Source: Sulfurimonas aquatica (GTDB lineage: Bacteria; Campylobacterota; Campylobacteria; Campylobacterales; Sulfurimonadaceae). From it: a stretch of DNA of 64,000 bases. Where the stretch lies: the NCBI RefSeq assembly GCF_017357825.1, contig NZ_CP046072.1:1860001-1924000 (forward strand). Reading direction: 5' to 3'. A program made the position numbers and the translations under genes. Shown here in pieces: positions 23,207-33,329 of the stretch; positions within the stretch are counted from its first letter, which is position 1; each line of letters starts with the position of its first letter. The notes beneath the pieces are model-generated. The model was not told where the DNA came from, ran no database searches, and was given only the letters and a program-made list of their open reading frames with translations.

Positions 23207-23324
23207 AAAAGACCTTAAATTATGAATTTATCGAATTATACACTCTTTTGTATAACAAAACTAATATAAATAATTTAGCTTTAAATCTTTATACAGTATG
23301 ATAAATAAAAAAATAGGTTGCTCA

Positions 23325-24446
23325 ATGTTCCTTGAATACCAATACGAGATAATAACTGTAATTGTCCTTGTTACTGGATTAATAATCTATTTCTTAACAA
23401 AAAAAAAGAGCTCTCCTACTAAAGCATCTCAAAAAGATTTAGAAGAAATAATAATTGATCCCACTGATGAGCCTATCAAAAATGAAGTAACAAACAGTTC
23501 AACTTCAGAGCAAGAAGTAGAAGAGCAAAAGAGTGCTCCAGAAAATGAAATTCAAGAAGATTTAAATGGAAGTGAAGAGGGAGATTTTGATCTACAAAAG
23601 ACTCCAAATAAAGAAGAAAATAAAGAGATAATTCAACAAAAAACTATTCATAAACGTAAAATAATTCCACATGGCAAAATCACAAAACACAGTTTTAAAG
23701 AGTTTGCAGGTAAGAGAATACTCGTTGCAGAAGATAATCTCATTAACCAAAAAGTTATTACTGGTCTTCTTGCAGGTAGTGATATAGAAATTATAATTGC
23801 CAATGATGGTCAAGAGGCTCTAGACATATTAGAAAATGATTCTGATTTTTCAATGATCTTAATGGATGCGCATATGCCAAGAATGAATGGTTTTGATGCA
23901 ACAAGAGCAATCCGAGCAAATCCAAACTATGATCACATAGTCGTTGTAGCCCTAAGTGGCGATATAGCTTTAGATGACATTAGAAAAATGCAAGAAGCTG
24001 GTATGCAGGAGCAACTACAAAAACCTTTAAGAATGGAATCACTCTATGAGATATTTTATGCTTACTGCACTAAAGAGAAGCACCAATACGGTGACTATGT
24101 AGAGGTCATTATGACTAAAGAGCTCAACGGTGACAAAGGTTTAGAGGTGTGTGGTGGAGATGAAGATTTTTATAGAGAAATTTTAAAAGAGTTTATAGAC
24201 ACATATGATAACTCAACGCAAGAGTTAGGAGAACTTCTCCAAAGTGAGAATCTAAAAGCCGCTGATAAACTACTCTTAGATATTATTGGTCTGACTGCAA
24301 ACATAGGTGCGGAAAATCTACATAAAATTGCAAACTATATTAAAAGCGCTCTTAGCGATACTGAGGAGAAGAGTTATCTAACTCTTGTAGACCAATATAA
24401 AATAAGCTTAGACAACCTTATAAAAGATATTAAAGAGTACCTTTAA
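23325..24446 (+). CDS. Membrane-anchored receiver protein with HPt-like domain
   Basis: A 373-residue protein. I take the ATG at 23325 because it places the membrane helix (YEIITVIVLVTGLIIYFLT) at the N-terminus; an in-frame ATG at 23298 lacks a ribosome site. A long acidic linker follows. A full receiver domain has ILVAEDNLINQ (acidic pocket), ILMDAHMPRMNGFDA (phospho-Asp) and LQKPLR (Lys). A C-terminal four-helix HPt-like domain has DIIGLTANIGAENL, where the His of HPt domains is replaced by Leu. There is no kinase domain. It is probably a phosphorelay output or sink at the membrane. Confidence 0.8.
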   Translation: MFLEYQYEIITVIVLVTGLIIYFLTKKKSSPTKASQKDLEEIIIDPTDEPIKNEVTNSSTSEQEVEEQKSAPENEIQEDLNGSEEGDFDLQKTPNKEENKEIIQQKTIHKRKIIPHGKITKHSFKEFAGKRILVAEDNLINQKVITGLLAGSDIEIIIANDGQEALDILENDSDFSMILMDAHMPRMNGFDATRAIRANPNYDHIVVVALSGDIALDDIRKMQEAGMQEQLQKPLRMESLYEIFYAYCTKEKHQYGDYVEVIMTKELNGDKGLEVCGGDEDFYREILKEFIDTYDNSTQELGELLQSENLKAADKLLLDIIGLTANIGAENLHKIANYIKSALSDTEEKSYLTLVDQYKISLDNLIKDIKEYL

Positions 24447-24453
24447 GTACTCT
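24434..24453. terminator. Hairpin between convergent genes
   Basis: The 7-bp stem AGAGTAC/GTACTCT with a 6-nt loop overlaps the stop of the receiver gene. It is followed by CTGTTTT on the + strand. It lies between convergent genes (23325 rightward, proA leftward) and could end transcription from either side. Confidence 0.5.
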
Positions 24454-24458
24454 CTGTT

Positions 24459-25691
24459 TTATCTCGTCTGTCCACTTCCATAAATCTTAAACTTGTAAGT
24501 AGTTAAACCTTCTATTCCCATCGGTCCACGAGCATGAAGCTTGTTTGTACTAATACCAACTTCTGCACCAAAACCAAAAGCACCACCATCCGTAAAACGT
24601 GTACTCGCGTTAACGTATACAGCTGCTGCATCTATGGCGTTTAAAAAAGTCTCAGCCGTAGTTATATCTTCAGTTATTATAGCCTCAGAGTGTCCTGATG
24701 TAAATCTTACTATATGTTCTATCGCGCCCTCGACTCCATCAACTACTTTAATATTTAGTATGTTAGCTAGATACTCAGTGTCATAATCTTCATCAGTAGC
24801 GTTTGCTACTTCGATGATACTTTGAGTGTTTAGACACCCTTTTAGCTCTGTATGAGCTTTATCAAACTCAGCCTTTAGGAGTGGGAGTGCTTTTTTTGCT
24901 ATAGCACTATCTACAAGTAGTGTCTCCATTGCGTTACAAACGCCAGGGCGCTGTACTTTAGCGTTTATCGCTATGGCAATGGCATTATCTAGCTTTGCAT
25001 CTCTGTCAATATATGTATGACACTGCCCCTTGTCATGTTTTACCACGCTTACGGTTGCATTGTCACATACATGTTTTATAAGCCCCGCCCCACCACGAGG
25101 AATAATCAGATCTACATATTTATCCATTTTAATAAGTTTGTTTACTCCCTCTCTTGATGAGTCGGGAATAAGTGAAACTAACTCTTTTGGCAAAGAGTTT
25201 CTCTCTAGTACGGCCTGTAAGACTTTAGCAATAGCTTTGTTAGAGTTTTCTGCCTCTTTTCCACCTTTTAGTACACATACGTTTGAGCTTTTAAAACATA
25301 ATGCCGCTGTATCGCTTGTAACGTTTGGGCGAGACTCATAGATGATTCCTATAACACCAATAGGGATACTTGTCTTTTCAATTTTAAGTCCATCTTCTGT
25401 TATCCAGCCCTCGAGTACTCTTCCAACAGGTTCTTTAAGGCCAGCAATCTCTTCTACTGCTACAGCCATTCCTTCTACTCTACTCTCATCTAGAAAAAGT
25501 CTATCCATAAGTGCAGATGTTAAGCTATTTTTTTTACCATCAGCCATATCTAAAGCATTTGCTTCTAAAAGATCCATAGTGTTTGCTCGAAGAGCCTCTG
25601 CCATCTCTTTTAATATTCTATTTTTAGCACTACCGCTTAGGGTATTAAAAACCCTACTTGCAGTTTTTGCTTTACTTAAAAATTCTTCCAT
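24459..25691 (-). CDS. proA: Gamma-glutamyl phosphate reductase
   Basis: A 410-residue NADPH-dependent enzyme of proline synthesis that reduces gamma-glutamyl phosphate to glutamate 5-semialdehyde. Landmarks are IYESRPNVTSDTAALCFKS, VCVLKGGKEAENSN, DLIIPRGGAGLI and the active-site Cys in QRPGVCNAMETLLV. Length is typical. It is divergent from proC, with 57 nt between the two starts, so the two proline genes share a control region. proB is not in the window. Confidence 0.97.
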   Translation of the reverse strand: MEEFLSKAKTASRVFNTLSGSAKNRILKEMAEALRANTMDLLEANALDMADGKKNSLTSALMDRLFLDESRVEGMAVAVEEIAGLKEPVGRVLEGWITEDGLKIEKTSIPIGVIGIIYESRPNVTSDTAALCFKSSNVCVLKGGKEAENSNKAIAKVLQAVLERNSLPKELVSLIPDSSREGVNKLIKMDKYVDLIIPRGGAGLIKHVCDNATVSVVKHDKGQCHTYIDRDAKLDNAIAIAINAKVQRPGVCNAMETLLVDSAIAKKALPLLKAEFDKAHTELKGCLNTQSIIEVANATDEDYDTEYLANILNIKVVDGVEGAIEHIVRFTSGHSEAIITEDITTAETFLNAIDAAAVYVNASTRFTDGGAFGFGAEVGISTNKLHARGPMGIEGLTTYKFKIYGSGQTR

Positions 25692-25748
25692 TTTATTCCC
25701 TTGTACTCTAATGATGATATACTATCATAAAAAAATTAAGGCACTTTA

Positions 25749-26507
25749 ATGAAAACTATCACTTTTATCGGAAATGGCAACATGGCACTAAGTATTGCAC
25801 AAGGTTTAAAAAAGAATTACAAAATAGAAGTAGTTGGAAGAAGCTTAGAAAAACTCAAAAAATTTGAAGAAAAATTAGGGGTAGAAATAGAAAAGCATAT
25901 AATGGATGGATTTCATATGCAGGATAAAACAGTCCTACTCTGCGTTAAGCCTGCAAACGTTCAAGAGGTATCTAAACTCCTTCAAGGCCAAGCAAGAGTA
26001 ATCTTTTCAGTACTTGCCGGAACTTCTCTAGAAAAGCTCCGTACAAACTTTAACACTCAAGCAGTTGTACGAACTATGCCAAACCTTGCAGCAAGCGTTA
26101 ACAGGTCAATGACTACGCTCACTGGCGATATAAACTTTCAAGAAGAAGCAAAGGAGCTATTAGGTGCGATAGGAAGTACAAGATGGTTATCTTCAGAAAA
26201 AGAGATAGACATAGCAACGGGACTTGCTGGGAGTGGTCCTGCTTATTTAGCTCTTATTGCTGAAGCGCTTACAGATGGAGCGGTAAAACAAGGTCTTAAA
26301 CGCGATGACGCCATGGCTATTATGAGAGGTCTTTTTGGTGGCTTTGGTGAGCTAATACAAGATATTCACCCTGCGCTACTAAAAGATGGCGTTATGAGTC
26401 CAGGAGGAACAACTGCGGCTGGTTATGGCGCGTTAGAAGATGGAAATGTAAGAAGTGCATGTATGGATGCTATCGAGCAAGCATACAAAAGAGCAAAAGA
26501 ACTTTAA
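25749..26507 (+). CDS. proC: Pyrroline-5-carboxylate reductase
   Basis: A 252-residue enzyme for the last step of proline synthesis. It has the N-terminal dinucleotide-binding FIGNGNMALSIAQGL and VRTMPNLAASVN in the middle. The C-terminal signature region ALTDGAVKQGLKRDDAM and VMSPGGTTAAGYGALE contains the P5CR motif. AAGG lies upstream of the ATG. It pairs functionally with the divergent proA. A terminator-like hairpin follows. Confidence 0.97.
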   Translation: MKTITFIGNGNMALSIAQGLKKNYKIEVVGRSLEKLKKFEEKLGVEIEKHIMDGFHMQDKTVLLCVKPANVQEVSKLLQGQARVIFSVLAGTSLEKLRTNFNTQAVVRTMPNLAASVNRSMTTLTGDINFQEEAKELLGAIGSTRWLSSEKEIDIATGLAGSGPAYLALIAEALTDGAVKQGLKRDDAMAIMRGLFGGFGELIQDIHPALLKDGVMSPGGTTAAGYGALEDGNVRSACMDAIEQAYKRAKEL

Positions 26508-26520
26508 ACCTTCCTACTCC

Positions 26521-26545
26521 AAAGCTTGCATTTAACGCAAGCTTT
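26521..26545. terminator. Bidirectional terminator between proC and thrC
   Basis: Perfect 9-bp stem AAAGCTTGC/GCAAGCTTT with a 7-nt loop, placed between the ends of the convergent proC and thrC genes. Its symmetry with flanking A and T bases lets it work in both directions. Confidence 0.75.
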
Positions 26546-26549
26546 ACTC

Positions 26550-28022
26550 TTATAAAAACTTCAATATCTCTTTTTCAATATCTTCTTTTTCTATAATCGT
26601 ATCTTGTGCTATCTCTTTTGTGAAGAGACCTTTTACCATAGCTGGTATTTCAAGATTAGCGGTTTTAGAGATAGACTCTAACGCGTCTATGTCGTGAGCG
26701 TCAACTTCACCCGTCAGTGCGTTTGCTATAACAGGTGAAAACTTCGTCCACTCAGCAGTAGAGTAAGCAATAGTTTTAATATCTGGATTTGAGCAAGTCT
26801 CATATGATTTTAAACATGTAGCAGTATGAGGATCCATTAAGTAGCCATCATTTTCAAATGTCTCTTTAATATATTTTTTACCCTCGTCTCCATTACAAAA
26901 ATCAGCGTCAAAACATTCACGAAGAGTTGAGAGTTCATCTTTGGTAAGCTCATAAGCGTTTTTAGACTCTAAGTCATTCATCAACTCTCTTGTTCTCTTA
27001 TAACCAAAAAGATCAAAAAGAATTCTCTCTACATTTGATGATTTTAAGATATCCATTGCCGGAGATGTTGTACCAACGACTTCACAATTTCTTAAGTCAT
27101 ATTTTCCATCTTTAATAAGAGTCGTTAAAACATTATTCTCATTTGAAGAGATTATAATTTTTTCAACTGGAAGACCCATTTTCCAAGCATAGTAACCACC
27201 AAGCGCGTTTCCGAAGTTTCCACTTGGAACATTTAAGTAAACTTTTTCACCCATAGCAGTCGCGCCTTGACGAACAAGCTCAAGGTAACTGTGAATATGA
27301 TAGATTATTTGAAATATAATACGACCGAAGTTTACAGAGTTAGCAGCTGAGAGAGAAACATCTTTTTCTTTGAGTGCTGCTTTAAAACTATCTGATGCAA
27401 GCAGATGTTTAAGTGCATTTTGAGCATCATCAAAAACACCGTTAATACCTATAACTTTTAAGTTTTTCGCATCCTCTGTTACCATTTGTAAACGCTGAAC
27501 ATCACTTGTTCCACCATCAGGATAAAGGCAAGCAACTTGGACATTAGCACGGTTTTTAAATGTTTCTAACGCAGCGGGACCAGTATCTCCACTAGTAGCT
27601 GCCAATATAAGATAATTTTCGTTGCGTTTTTGAGCGATAGAAGAGAGAACAATCCCAAAAGGCTGAAGCGCCATATCTTTAAACGCACGAGTTGGACCGT
27701 GATAAAGTTCACTTATATAAAGGTTCTCTTTCACTTTAACAACTGGAACAGGATTACTCTTATCGTCAAACTCATCATAAAGGCTTAATGCTTCATCTAT
27801 AACATCTGTATCAATATCTATCTCAAAACGAGAGAGCATATCTTTTGCAAGTTCTTTATAAGATGAGTTTAAATGTTTAGTTAAAAACTCTTCACCTAAC
27901 TCGGGAAGAGTCTCTGGGACATAAAGACCACCAAAAGAAGCTATAGGTGCTAAGATAGCTTGAGAAAAAGTTACACTTTGAGGTCTGTTTTCGTCTATAC
28001 CGCGAGTCTGAATGAAGTTCAT
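26550..28022 (-). CDS. thrC: Threonine synthase
   Basis: A 490-residue PLP enzyme converting O-phosphohomoserine to threonine. Landmarks are an N-terminal TRG segment, the PLP lysine in GPTRAFKDMALQPFG, ILAATSGDTGPAALE, and VPSGNFGNALGGYYA for phosphate binding. Length matches the longer proteobacterial type. It is followed by the terminator shared with proC. The upstream envC-like gene ends about 50 nt away, so thrC could be read from its operon or from its own promoter. Confidence 0.96.
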   Translation of the reverse strand: MNFIQTRGIDENRPQSVTFSQAILAPIASFGGLYVPETLPELGEEFLTKHLNSSYKELAKDMLSRFEIDIDTDVIDEALSLYDEFDDKSNPVPVVKVKENLYISELYHGPTRAFKDMALQPFGIVLSSIAQKRNENYLILAATSGDTGPAALETFKNRANVQVACLYPDGGTSDVQRLQMVTEDAKNLKVIGINGVFDDAQNALKHLLASDSFKAALKEKDVSLSAANSVNFGRIIFQIIYHIHSYLELVRQGATAMGEKVYLNVPSGNFGNALGGYYAWKMGLPVEKIIISSNENNVLTTLIKDGKYDLRNCEVVGTTSPAMDILKSSNVERILFDLFGYKRTRELMNDLESKNAYELTKDELSTLRECFDADFCNGDEGKKYIKETFENDGYLMDPHTATCLKSYETCSNPDIKTIAYSTAEWTKFSPVIANALTGEVDAHDIDALESISKTANLEIPAMVKGLFTKEIAQDTIIEKEDIEKEILKFL

Positions 28023-28073
28023 AATTATCTCTATTTTTTATTTTTGAAATTATATCGCTTAAAAATAAATATT

Positions 28074-29303
28074 CTACTTAAAAAGCCGTATAGGATTTAT
28101 GTGGTAAGACTTCTGCGTTACTTCAAAAACAAGCTCATCCGCCACTCTTCCTATTGTAAAACCTTTTTTTATCTTAATTCCATTTTTTATATTTGGAGAG
28201 ATTTGAGAGAGATTTGCATAGATAGTATGAAGACCATTGTTATGTTCGACAATAACTATATTGTTGAGTACTGCAGTTTTATCTGCATATATCACCTTAC
28301 CATTAAAGACTGTTTTTACTTTTGCATCAGATATCTTTGGTTTCAGGGATATTGACTCATTAAATATTTTGATACCATAAATTGGATCTGTATAAGTGCC
28401 ATATCCTTTGGTTATCGTATACTCATCCAATGGTGCTATAGTTTTTACACCTCTGTATTTTTTAGTTTTAACGGCTTGATAGCTATTACCATGTTTTTTA
28501 ACTTTTGGAAGTATTTCCTCTGGGACTTCTTCTATCTTTTTAGCCTCAAATGCTTTTTTTCTTTCTGCTTCTTCTTTGGCTTTATTAATCTCATCTATTT
28601 TAACAATATTGAGTTTTGCCAGCGTACTCTTAAGAGTATTTTGTCTACTAAGTAGTACTTTTAACTCTTTTTTATAAGACTCTTTATCTTTTTCAAGCTT
28701 TTTTAACGCCTTTTTATTTTCACTCTGTGTCTTAAGTAATTTCTTTCTTTTAGCGTCTATATTTGCTATTGCAACTTCTAAATAGCTAGTTTTTTCATTA
28801 AGCGAATCTATATTTTTAGAATTACTAAAAAATGTATCACTTAATTTTTCAGCCTTATTTTTTGACTCTTCAAGCATATTTTTAAGTATTTCAACCTCAA
28901 TCAAAGAGTTTTCGTTTTCAGTATAATTCTCTTCCAATATAATAGAAAGTGAAACACTTTTTGCAATTACAAATACAAGATCTTCTTCTATCTTCGCTTG
29001 CTGTGTTTTTAATTTTGACTGAGATTTTTTCATATCAGAGAGCTGTGAAGTATTAGTTTTATAAGTTTTCTCTTTTAGTGCTAGTTCTTCTTTTAACTTT
29101 TTTAAATACTTATTTTGTTTTTTTAGTTGACGTTTTTGTTTTAAAATTGCCTTAGCAGTCTTTGACATTTTCTTGTTTATACGAGAGTAGTTTTTACTAT
29201 AAGAGCTAAGCTTAGATGCAGTTTTTTTTATTTTTTTATCTGTATCTTCTTTGGCAGCTGAAAAAGTAAAAAGTAAAAAAAGTATAACAACTAAATGCAT
29301 CAT
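28074..29303 (-). CDS. EnvC-like murein hydrolase activator
   Basis: A 409-residue exported protein: signal peptide (about 1-17), a very long coiled coil (about 20-260), and a C-terminal LytM/M23-like domain (about 290-409). The His and Asp zinc ligands of active M23 peptidases are missing (YGIKIFNES and ELVFEVTQ stand where HxxxD and HxH would be), as in E. coli EnvC, which activates amidases rather than cutting. It directly follows ftsX with a 4-nt overlap, the classic FtsEX-EnvC arrangement for cell separation. Confidence 0.85.
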   Translation of the reverse strand: MMHLVVILFLLFTFSAAKEDTDKKIKKTASKLSSYSKNYSRINKKMSKTAKAILKQKRQLKKQNKYLKKLKEELALKEKTYKTNTSQLSDMKKSQSKLKTQQAKIEEDLVFVIAKSVSLSIILEENYTENENSLIEVEILKNMLEESKNKAEKLSDTFFSNSKNIDSLNEKTSYLEVAIANIDAKRKKLLKTQSENKKALKKLEKDKESYKKELKVLLSRQNTLKSTLAKLNIVKIDEINKAKEEAERKKAFEAKKIEEVPEEILPKVKKHGNSYQAVKTKKYRGVKTIAPLDEYTITKGYGTYTDPIYGIKIFNESISLKPKISDAKVKTVFNGKVIYADKTAVLNNIVIVEHNNGLHTIYANLSQISPNIKNGIKIKKGFTIGRVADELVFEVTQKSYHINPIRLFK

Positions 29304-30112
29304 ACCTCTTCTTTATGACTCAAAACAATAAAACTCGCTAATATAGTTGATAAAATCATAGCAATACCTAACATAATAATTAAATCCGTCACTGGATCAA
29401 ATACAATAATTTCTATACCAATATTAGTAAACTGCTCTTTGACCCAATCGTTAGTTGAAATGTATGTGAAAAGAGCAAATGAAAAAGCAGTAGCTATAAA
29501 AGCATCAACTATTGCCAGTCTAAAGAGTACAGCTGAACGCAGCCAAGTAGGAGCACCAAATAGGGCCATAATACTCATGCGTTCATTATGTTTGAACTGC
29601 CAAATTTTTAGCTCTTTAGAGATAAGTAAAACTGTTACAACTCCAACTAAAAATGCAAATACTGTAATTACTGTTTTGAAAAGCAGTAGTAATTTGTATG
29701 TAGTGTCATGACTTCTAGAAAATGTCTCAACTTTAATGATGGATTTATTACGTTGGAGCTCTTTAGTGAGACTATTTATCTCATCAGGGCTTGGATAGTA
29801 TGAAAGTTTCAACTTGTAAAACTTAGGAAGTGAGAGTTTTAAAAGTTCTATATTTTTTTCTGCTATTCCTGTGTTTAACTTTTTTATAACACTATCGGGA
29901 CTCAACATTGTAAGGTCGGATATTAGACTGTTTTGGGCAGTTAAGGTAGCTTTATCTAAATTTTTTTGACTTACAACTACTAGGGAGTAGTTATTCGCAA
30001 GATTTTCTTTATACGCAGTTATAGACCTATCTACTATTATAAAAGTTTGTAAAGAAAACAGTATACTCAACAGTGCTATAACTAGGGAGAGATGGTTCTT
30101 AAGTGACTTCAT
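29300..30112 (-). CDS. ftsX: Cell-division ABC transporter permease FtsX
   Basis: A 270-residue membrane protein with four predicted helices: one near 10-28, a periplasmic loop to about 155, then three between 160 and 265. This is the FtsX topology. It forms a complex with FtsE and transmits ATP hydrolysis to the periplasmic EnvC-like partner. It overlaps ftsE by 14 nt and the downstream envC-like gene by 4 nt, so translation is coupled. Confidence 0.9.
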   Translation of the reverse strand: MKSLKNHLSLVIALLSILFSLQTFIIVDRSITAYKENLANNYSLVVVSQKNLDKATLTAQNSLISDLTMLSPDSVIKKLNTGIAEKNIELLKLSLPKFYKLKLSYYPSPDEINSLTKELQRNKSIIKVETFSRSHDTTYKLLLLFKTVITVFAFLVGVVTVLLISKELKIWQFKHNERMSIMALFGAPTWLRSAVLFRLAIVDAFIATAFSFALFTYISTNDWVKEQFTNIGIEIIVFDPVTDLIIMLGIAMILSTILASFIVLSHKEEV

Positions 30113-30770
30113 TTATTCTCCCATACTCTATATGAAAATGCTGATAATCAACTTTCATAGTCTCTGGTATATGGTGGGTTACAACGATAACAGTAGACTT
30201 TAGTTGCTCATTTGCACCTTCAAGAAGATTCCAAATAAGTTGTGAAGAGTAATCATCTAGATTTCCGGTAGGCTCATCTGCAAGTATGAGAACTGGATTA
30301 TGAGAAAGTGCTCTAGCCATTGCTACGCGTTGCTGCTCTCCACCACTTAACTCTTTTGGGTACTTACCTGCTTGATGCTTTAGTCTTACATGCTTTAAGA
30401 GTGAGTCTACTTGATTTTGTGTGACACTTTTATCATACCCGCTGATAATGAGAGGAAGCATTATGTTTTTCTCAATTGTCCACTCTTTTACAAGTTTATA
30501 ATCTTGAAAAACTATTCCCGTATGTTTACGCAAAAGATTGAGTTTAGACTTAGTAACGCCTTTTAGTTCAACACCAGCAACGACTAAACTTCCCTCTACG
30601 GGTTTTAGTGCTCCATAAAGAGATTTTAAAAGAGTAGACTTCCCACTACCACTAGCACCTGTAATAAAAACAAAACTTCCAGAGTTAATAGAGAAACTTA
30701 CTTTGTTGATAATGGTCTCCTCTTTTGAGTAAGAGAGTGATAAATTATCAGCAATAATTACTTTATCCAT
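30099..30770 (-). CDS. ftsE: Cell-division ATP-binding protein FtsE
   Basis: A 223-residue ABC ATPase with Walker [15 protein letters not shown]-loop [10 protein letters not shown], signature [15 protein letters not shown], Walker [13 protein letters not shown] and switch His VVTHH. Length and position before ftsX identify it as FtsE. The start overlaps the end of trmB by 8 nt. Confidence 0.95.
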   Translation of the reverse strand: MDKVIIADNLSLSYSKEETIINKVSFSINSGSFVFITGASGSGKSTLLKSLYGALKPVEGSLVVAGVELKGVTKSKLNLLRKHTGIVFQDYKLVKEWTIEKNIMLPLIISGYDKSVTQNQVDSLLKHVRLKHQAGKYPKELSGGEQQRVAMARALSHNPVLILADEPTGNLDDYSSQLIWNLLEGANEQLKSTVIVVTHHIPETMKVDYQHFHIEYGRINEVT

Positions 30771-31935
30771 TTAAAATTCCATCTAAAATTTTATGTGCTT
30801 CAAGATTACTTTTTGACTTTAAAGGTAATTCAGGATAGTAAGATACACTGTTTTCTTTAATAATCAAATAAAGATGTTCAGGTCTATCATAGCTACCCAT
30901 AGATAAACGCAGCATAATACCATCATCCATTTTAAAAGCTCTCTCAAAATGTATAAAACCACCTTCAAATCTATTTGTAGTTTTATGAAGTTTTAATATC
31001 TCTTCGAACGAAGATTTTCCTTTAGAAAACTCAAAATTTCCTTCAATATAAAGTGCCTCTGAATCTTCTTCATTTATCATAGTCACATCATAAATATTTT
31101 TTTCCATTTTACGCCATCTATCTTCATACTTTGAGACTATGGCAATATCTTTGTTTTTATTAATATGTAAAACCGTTTTGTTAAATGCTATAAAAGTCTC
31201 ATAGGAGTAAGCATAATAGTTTTCACTGTCTGTACGAAGTTCTAACTGTCCATCTACTTTTAAAGCACGTCTGCACTCTTCTATAAAAGAAGTCGATATC
31301 ACTCTTCTATGTGGCTTTTTATCCCAAGGAACTGGAAAGTGCACATAAACTTTTCCTACAAGATTAGAAGGTACTAGTTCCATAAAAAGCCTAGCATCAT
31401 AATCTAAAACTAGGAGATTATCTAAGTTCTGAATACTAACTTGCTTTAAAACTTGCTCAATAGAAGGACGATGAATCTCAATCCCAATAAAAAGTATATC
31501 TTTATTATTAGCAGCTTGATGCAGTAGATGACGACCGGAACCAAATCCAACTTCTATACGAACTTCTCTACCAGTAGGAAAATCATTTGCAAAATACTCT
31601 ATTTTTTTTAGAGCGGTCACCTCTTCTAAATGTATGTTTTTTTGGCCACTTAAAACATTCGAAGCTAAAACATTTAACTCAGCTAAGTTTGCATAAGCGC
31701 TAAGTGCACGATGAACATTATGTATTGAGGCTGGACGAGTCAATTTATCTGTCTTGAGTAGGTTTCTATTCTCCTCCTCTTTAACTAAAAGAAAAAAATC
31801 TTCCTCTTCAAAACTTACAGCTATTAGTTTCTCTTTATCATTATTTACATTTGTTGCAATAAAGTTAAAAGAGACCCCATTATGCTCGGATGGAAAACTA
31901 ATCTCATTAAATTTTTCAATGTGTAAATGAGGCAT
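30763..31935 (-). CDS. trmB: tRNA (guanine-N7)-methyltransferase
   Basis: A 390-residue protein with the TrmB core in the middle: SAM-binding [29 protein letters not shown], and [15 protein letters not shown], which resembles the TrmB substrate motif. It methylates G46 of tRNA. It is much longer than the E. coli enzyme (about 240 residues), with an N-terminal extension of about 110 residues and a C-terminal domain, as in other Campylobacterota. It overlaps the preceding lipoprotein stop by 1 nt and ftsE by 8 nt, inside a single operon. Confidence 0.93.
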   Translation of the reverse strand: MPHLHIEKFNEISFPSEHNGVSFNFIATNVNNDKEKLIAVSFEEEDFFLLVKEEENRNLLKTDKLTRPASIHNVHRALSAYANLAELNVLASNVLSGQKNIHLEEVTALKKIEYFANDFPTGREVRIEVGFGSGRHLLHQAANNKDILFIGIEIHRPSIEQVLKQVSIQNLDNLLVLDYDARLFMELVPSNLVGKVYVHFPVPWDKKPHRRVISTSFIEECRRALKVDGQLELRTDSENYYAYSYETFIAFNKTVLHINKNKDIAIVSKYEDRWRKMEKNIYDVTMINEEDSEALYIEGNFEFSKGKSSFEEILKLHKTTNRFEGGFIHFERAFKMDDGIMLRLSMGSYDRPEHLYLIIKENSVSYYPELPLKSKSNLEAHKILDGILNG

Positions 31936-33329
31936 TAAAGTCCACTCAAGTCTAATTCTTCAGGAACAGATATAATATCTTTTGCTTCTTCTTTACTAGC
32001 TGCAACTGGCTCAGGGATATACTCAGAAACAACTTCATCTTTTACTTTTTTGATTGGAGCTTTTTGAATCTCAGTAGATTCAGGAGTCACAATTTTAACC
32101 TCAACGCTAGCCTCTGATTTTATTTTATTTTCATCTAAGCTATAGACCATATATCGGTACGTACTATCTGGAAGAATGTTTGTATCGATAAAAGTGTTCC
32201 CAACTATACCTTCAAACTCTTCTTGCGTTTCATCAAACCAGCCTTTTTTATGCTTTTTTCTAATCACAAACGTTTTTGAACGCGAATCCGTCTTACTCCA
32301 TTTTAGTTCGATTTTCGAACCTAGAAGTTGAGCTTCTACAATTGCTGGTGCCAAAGGTTTTGGAAGTGTCATACCTGCAATAGAGTTTTTCTCATGCTCA
32401 CTCTCTAAGTCGTCTTTATCTACAGCACTTACTCTGTAAAAATAACTCCTTCCATCCTCTTCAATTTTATCTATAAAAATATTATTATGGAGTGTAGCAA
32501 TTAATTCATAACTTCCATCTACTGATTCGCTTCTGTAAAGATAATAAAGTTTAAAATCTTTTGTAGTAGATTCATCCCAATTTATCTGAATTCTCTTTGG
32601 AAGGTTAATAGTAGTTTTAATATTTTCTATACTTTTTGGGAGTGCCTTAGTTATCACTTTTACAATTTGACTTGGAGTTGAAATGATTCCATCAAATGTT
32701 ACAGCACGAAGGCGATACATATAGACATAATTATCGTTAAGTTCATCATCAATAAACTCGGCGTTAAGTCTACCTTTTACAACTGACAACTTACTCCAGG
32801 TCTCTTCTTCAAGAGTTTTTCTCTCAACAATATACTCTTTTACTTTTTCATTGATATGTGGTCGCCATATCAGCTTTGCTGTTCTTGGCATACCTGTAAT
32901 ACTGTGAATCCAAGCCACAGATTGCAGAACCGGTAGGGAATTAACAGAGACAATTTGACTCTGCTCACTTTGAGAGTCTTGTGTAAATGTTTTAAACATA
33001 TAGCTATATTTTGTATCTGGCTCTACATTAGAGTCTACATAATGAGTTTTAAATCTACCCTCAATAGTGTCAGTATGAACTAAACTACTTTGGCCTTCAT
33101 AAGAAGGTGATTTTTTATAGACATATATACCATTTACTCTAGGGTCTTGAATATTTTTCCATTCAAAAGCTATTGCATTCATATCAGTAATAATACCATT
33201 CTGCGTTAACTCTACTATTGGAAGAGTAGTATCTATAACTACTATATCTTCTGGTTTAGGTGAAGTGCCACATCCACTAAGGATCAGCAGTGAAGCTGTC
33301 AATAATGTACTTGGTATCCATAACTTCAT
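31935..33329 (-). CDS. Fibronectin type III domain lipoprotein
   Basis: A 464-residue exported lipoprotein: signal peptide with lipobox ILSGCGTS (Cys near residue 20). It then has about four fibronectin type III-like beta domains of roughly 90-100 residues, each with WxxxxDxxVxxYxVYRK-like and YxYMVxxVD-like strands, and an acidic low-complexity tail. It is probably anchored in the outer or inner membrane on the periplasmic side. The ATG lies 53 nt inside the upstream pseudouridine synthase gene. Its place in the ftsEX operon hints at an envelope role, not shown directly. Confidence 0.85.
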   Translation of the reverse strand: MKLWIPSTLLTASLLILSGCGTSPKPEDIVVIDTTLPIVELTQNGIITDMNAIAFEWKNIQDPRVNGIYVYKKSPSYEGQSSLVHTDTIEGRFKTHYVDSNVEPDTKYSYMFKTFTQDSQSEQSQIVSVNSLPVLQSVAWIHSITGMPRTAKLIWRPHINEKVKEYIVERKTLEEETWSKLSVVKGRLNAEFIDDELNDNYVYMYRLRAVTFDGIISTPSQIVKVITKALPKSIENIKTTINLPKRIQINWDESTTKDFKLYYLYRSESVDGSYELIATLHNNIFIDKIEEDGRSYFYRVSAVDKDDLESEHEKNSIAGMTLPKPLAPAIVEAQLLGSKIELKWSKTDSRSKTFVIRKKHKKGWFDETQEEFEGIVGNTFIDTNILPDSTYRYMVYSLDENKIKSEASVEVKIVTPESTEIQKAPIKKVKDEVVSEYIPEPVAASKEEAKDIISVPEELDLSGL

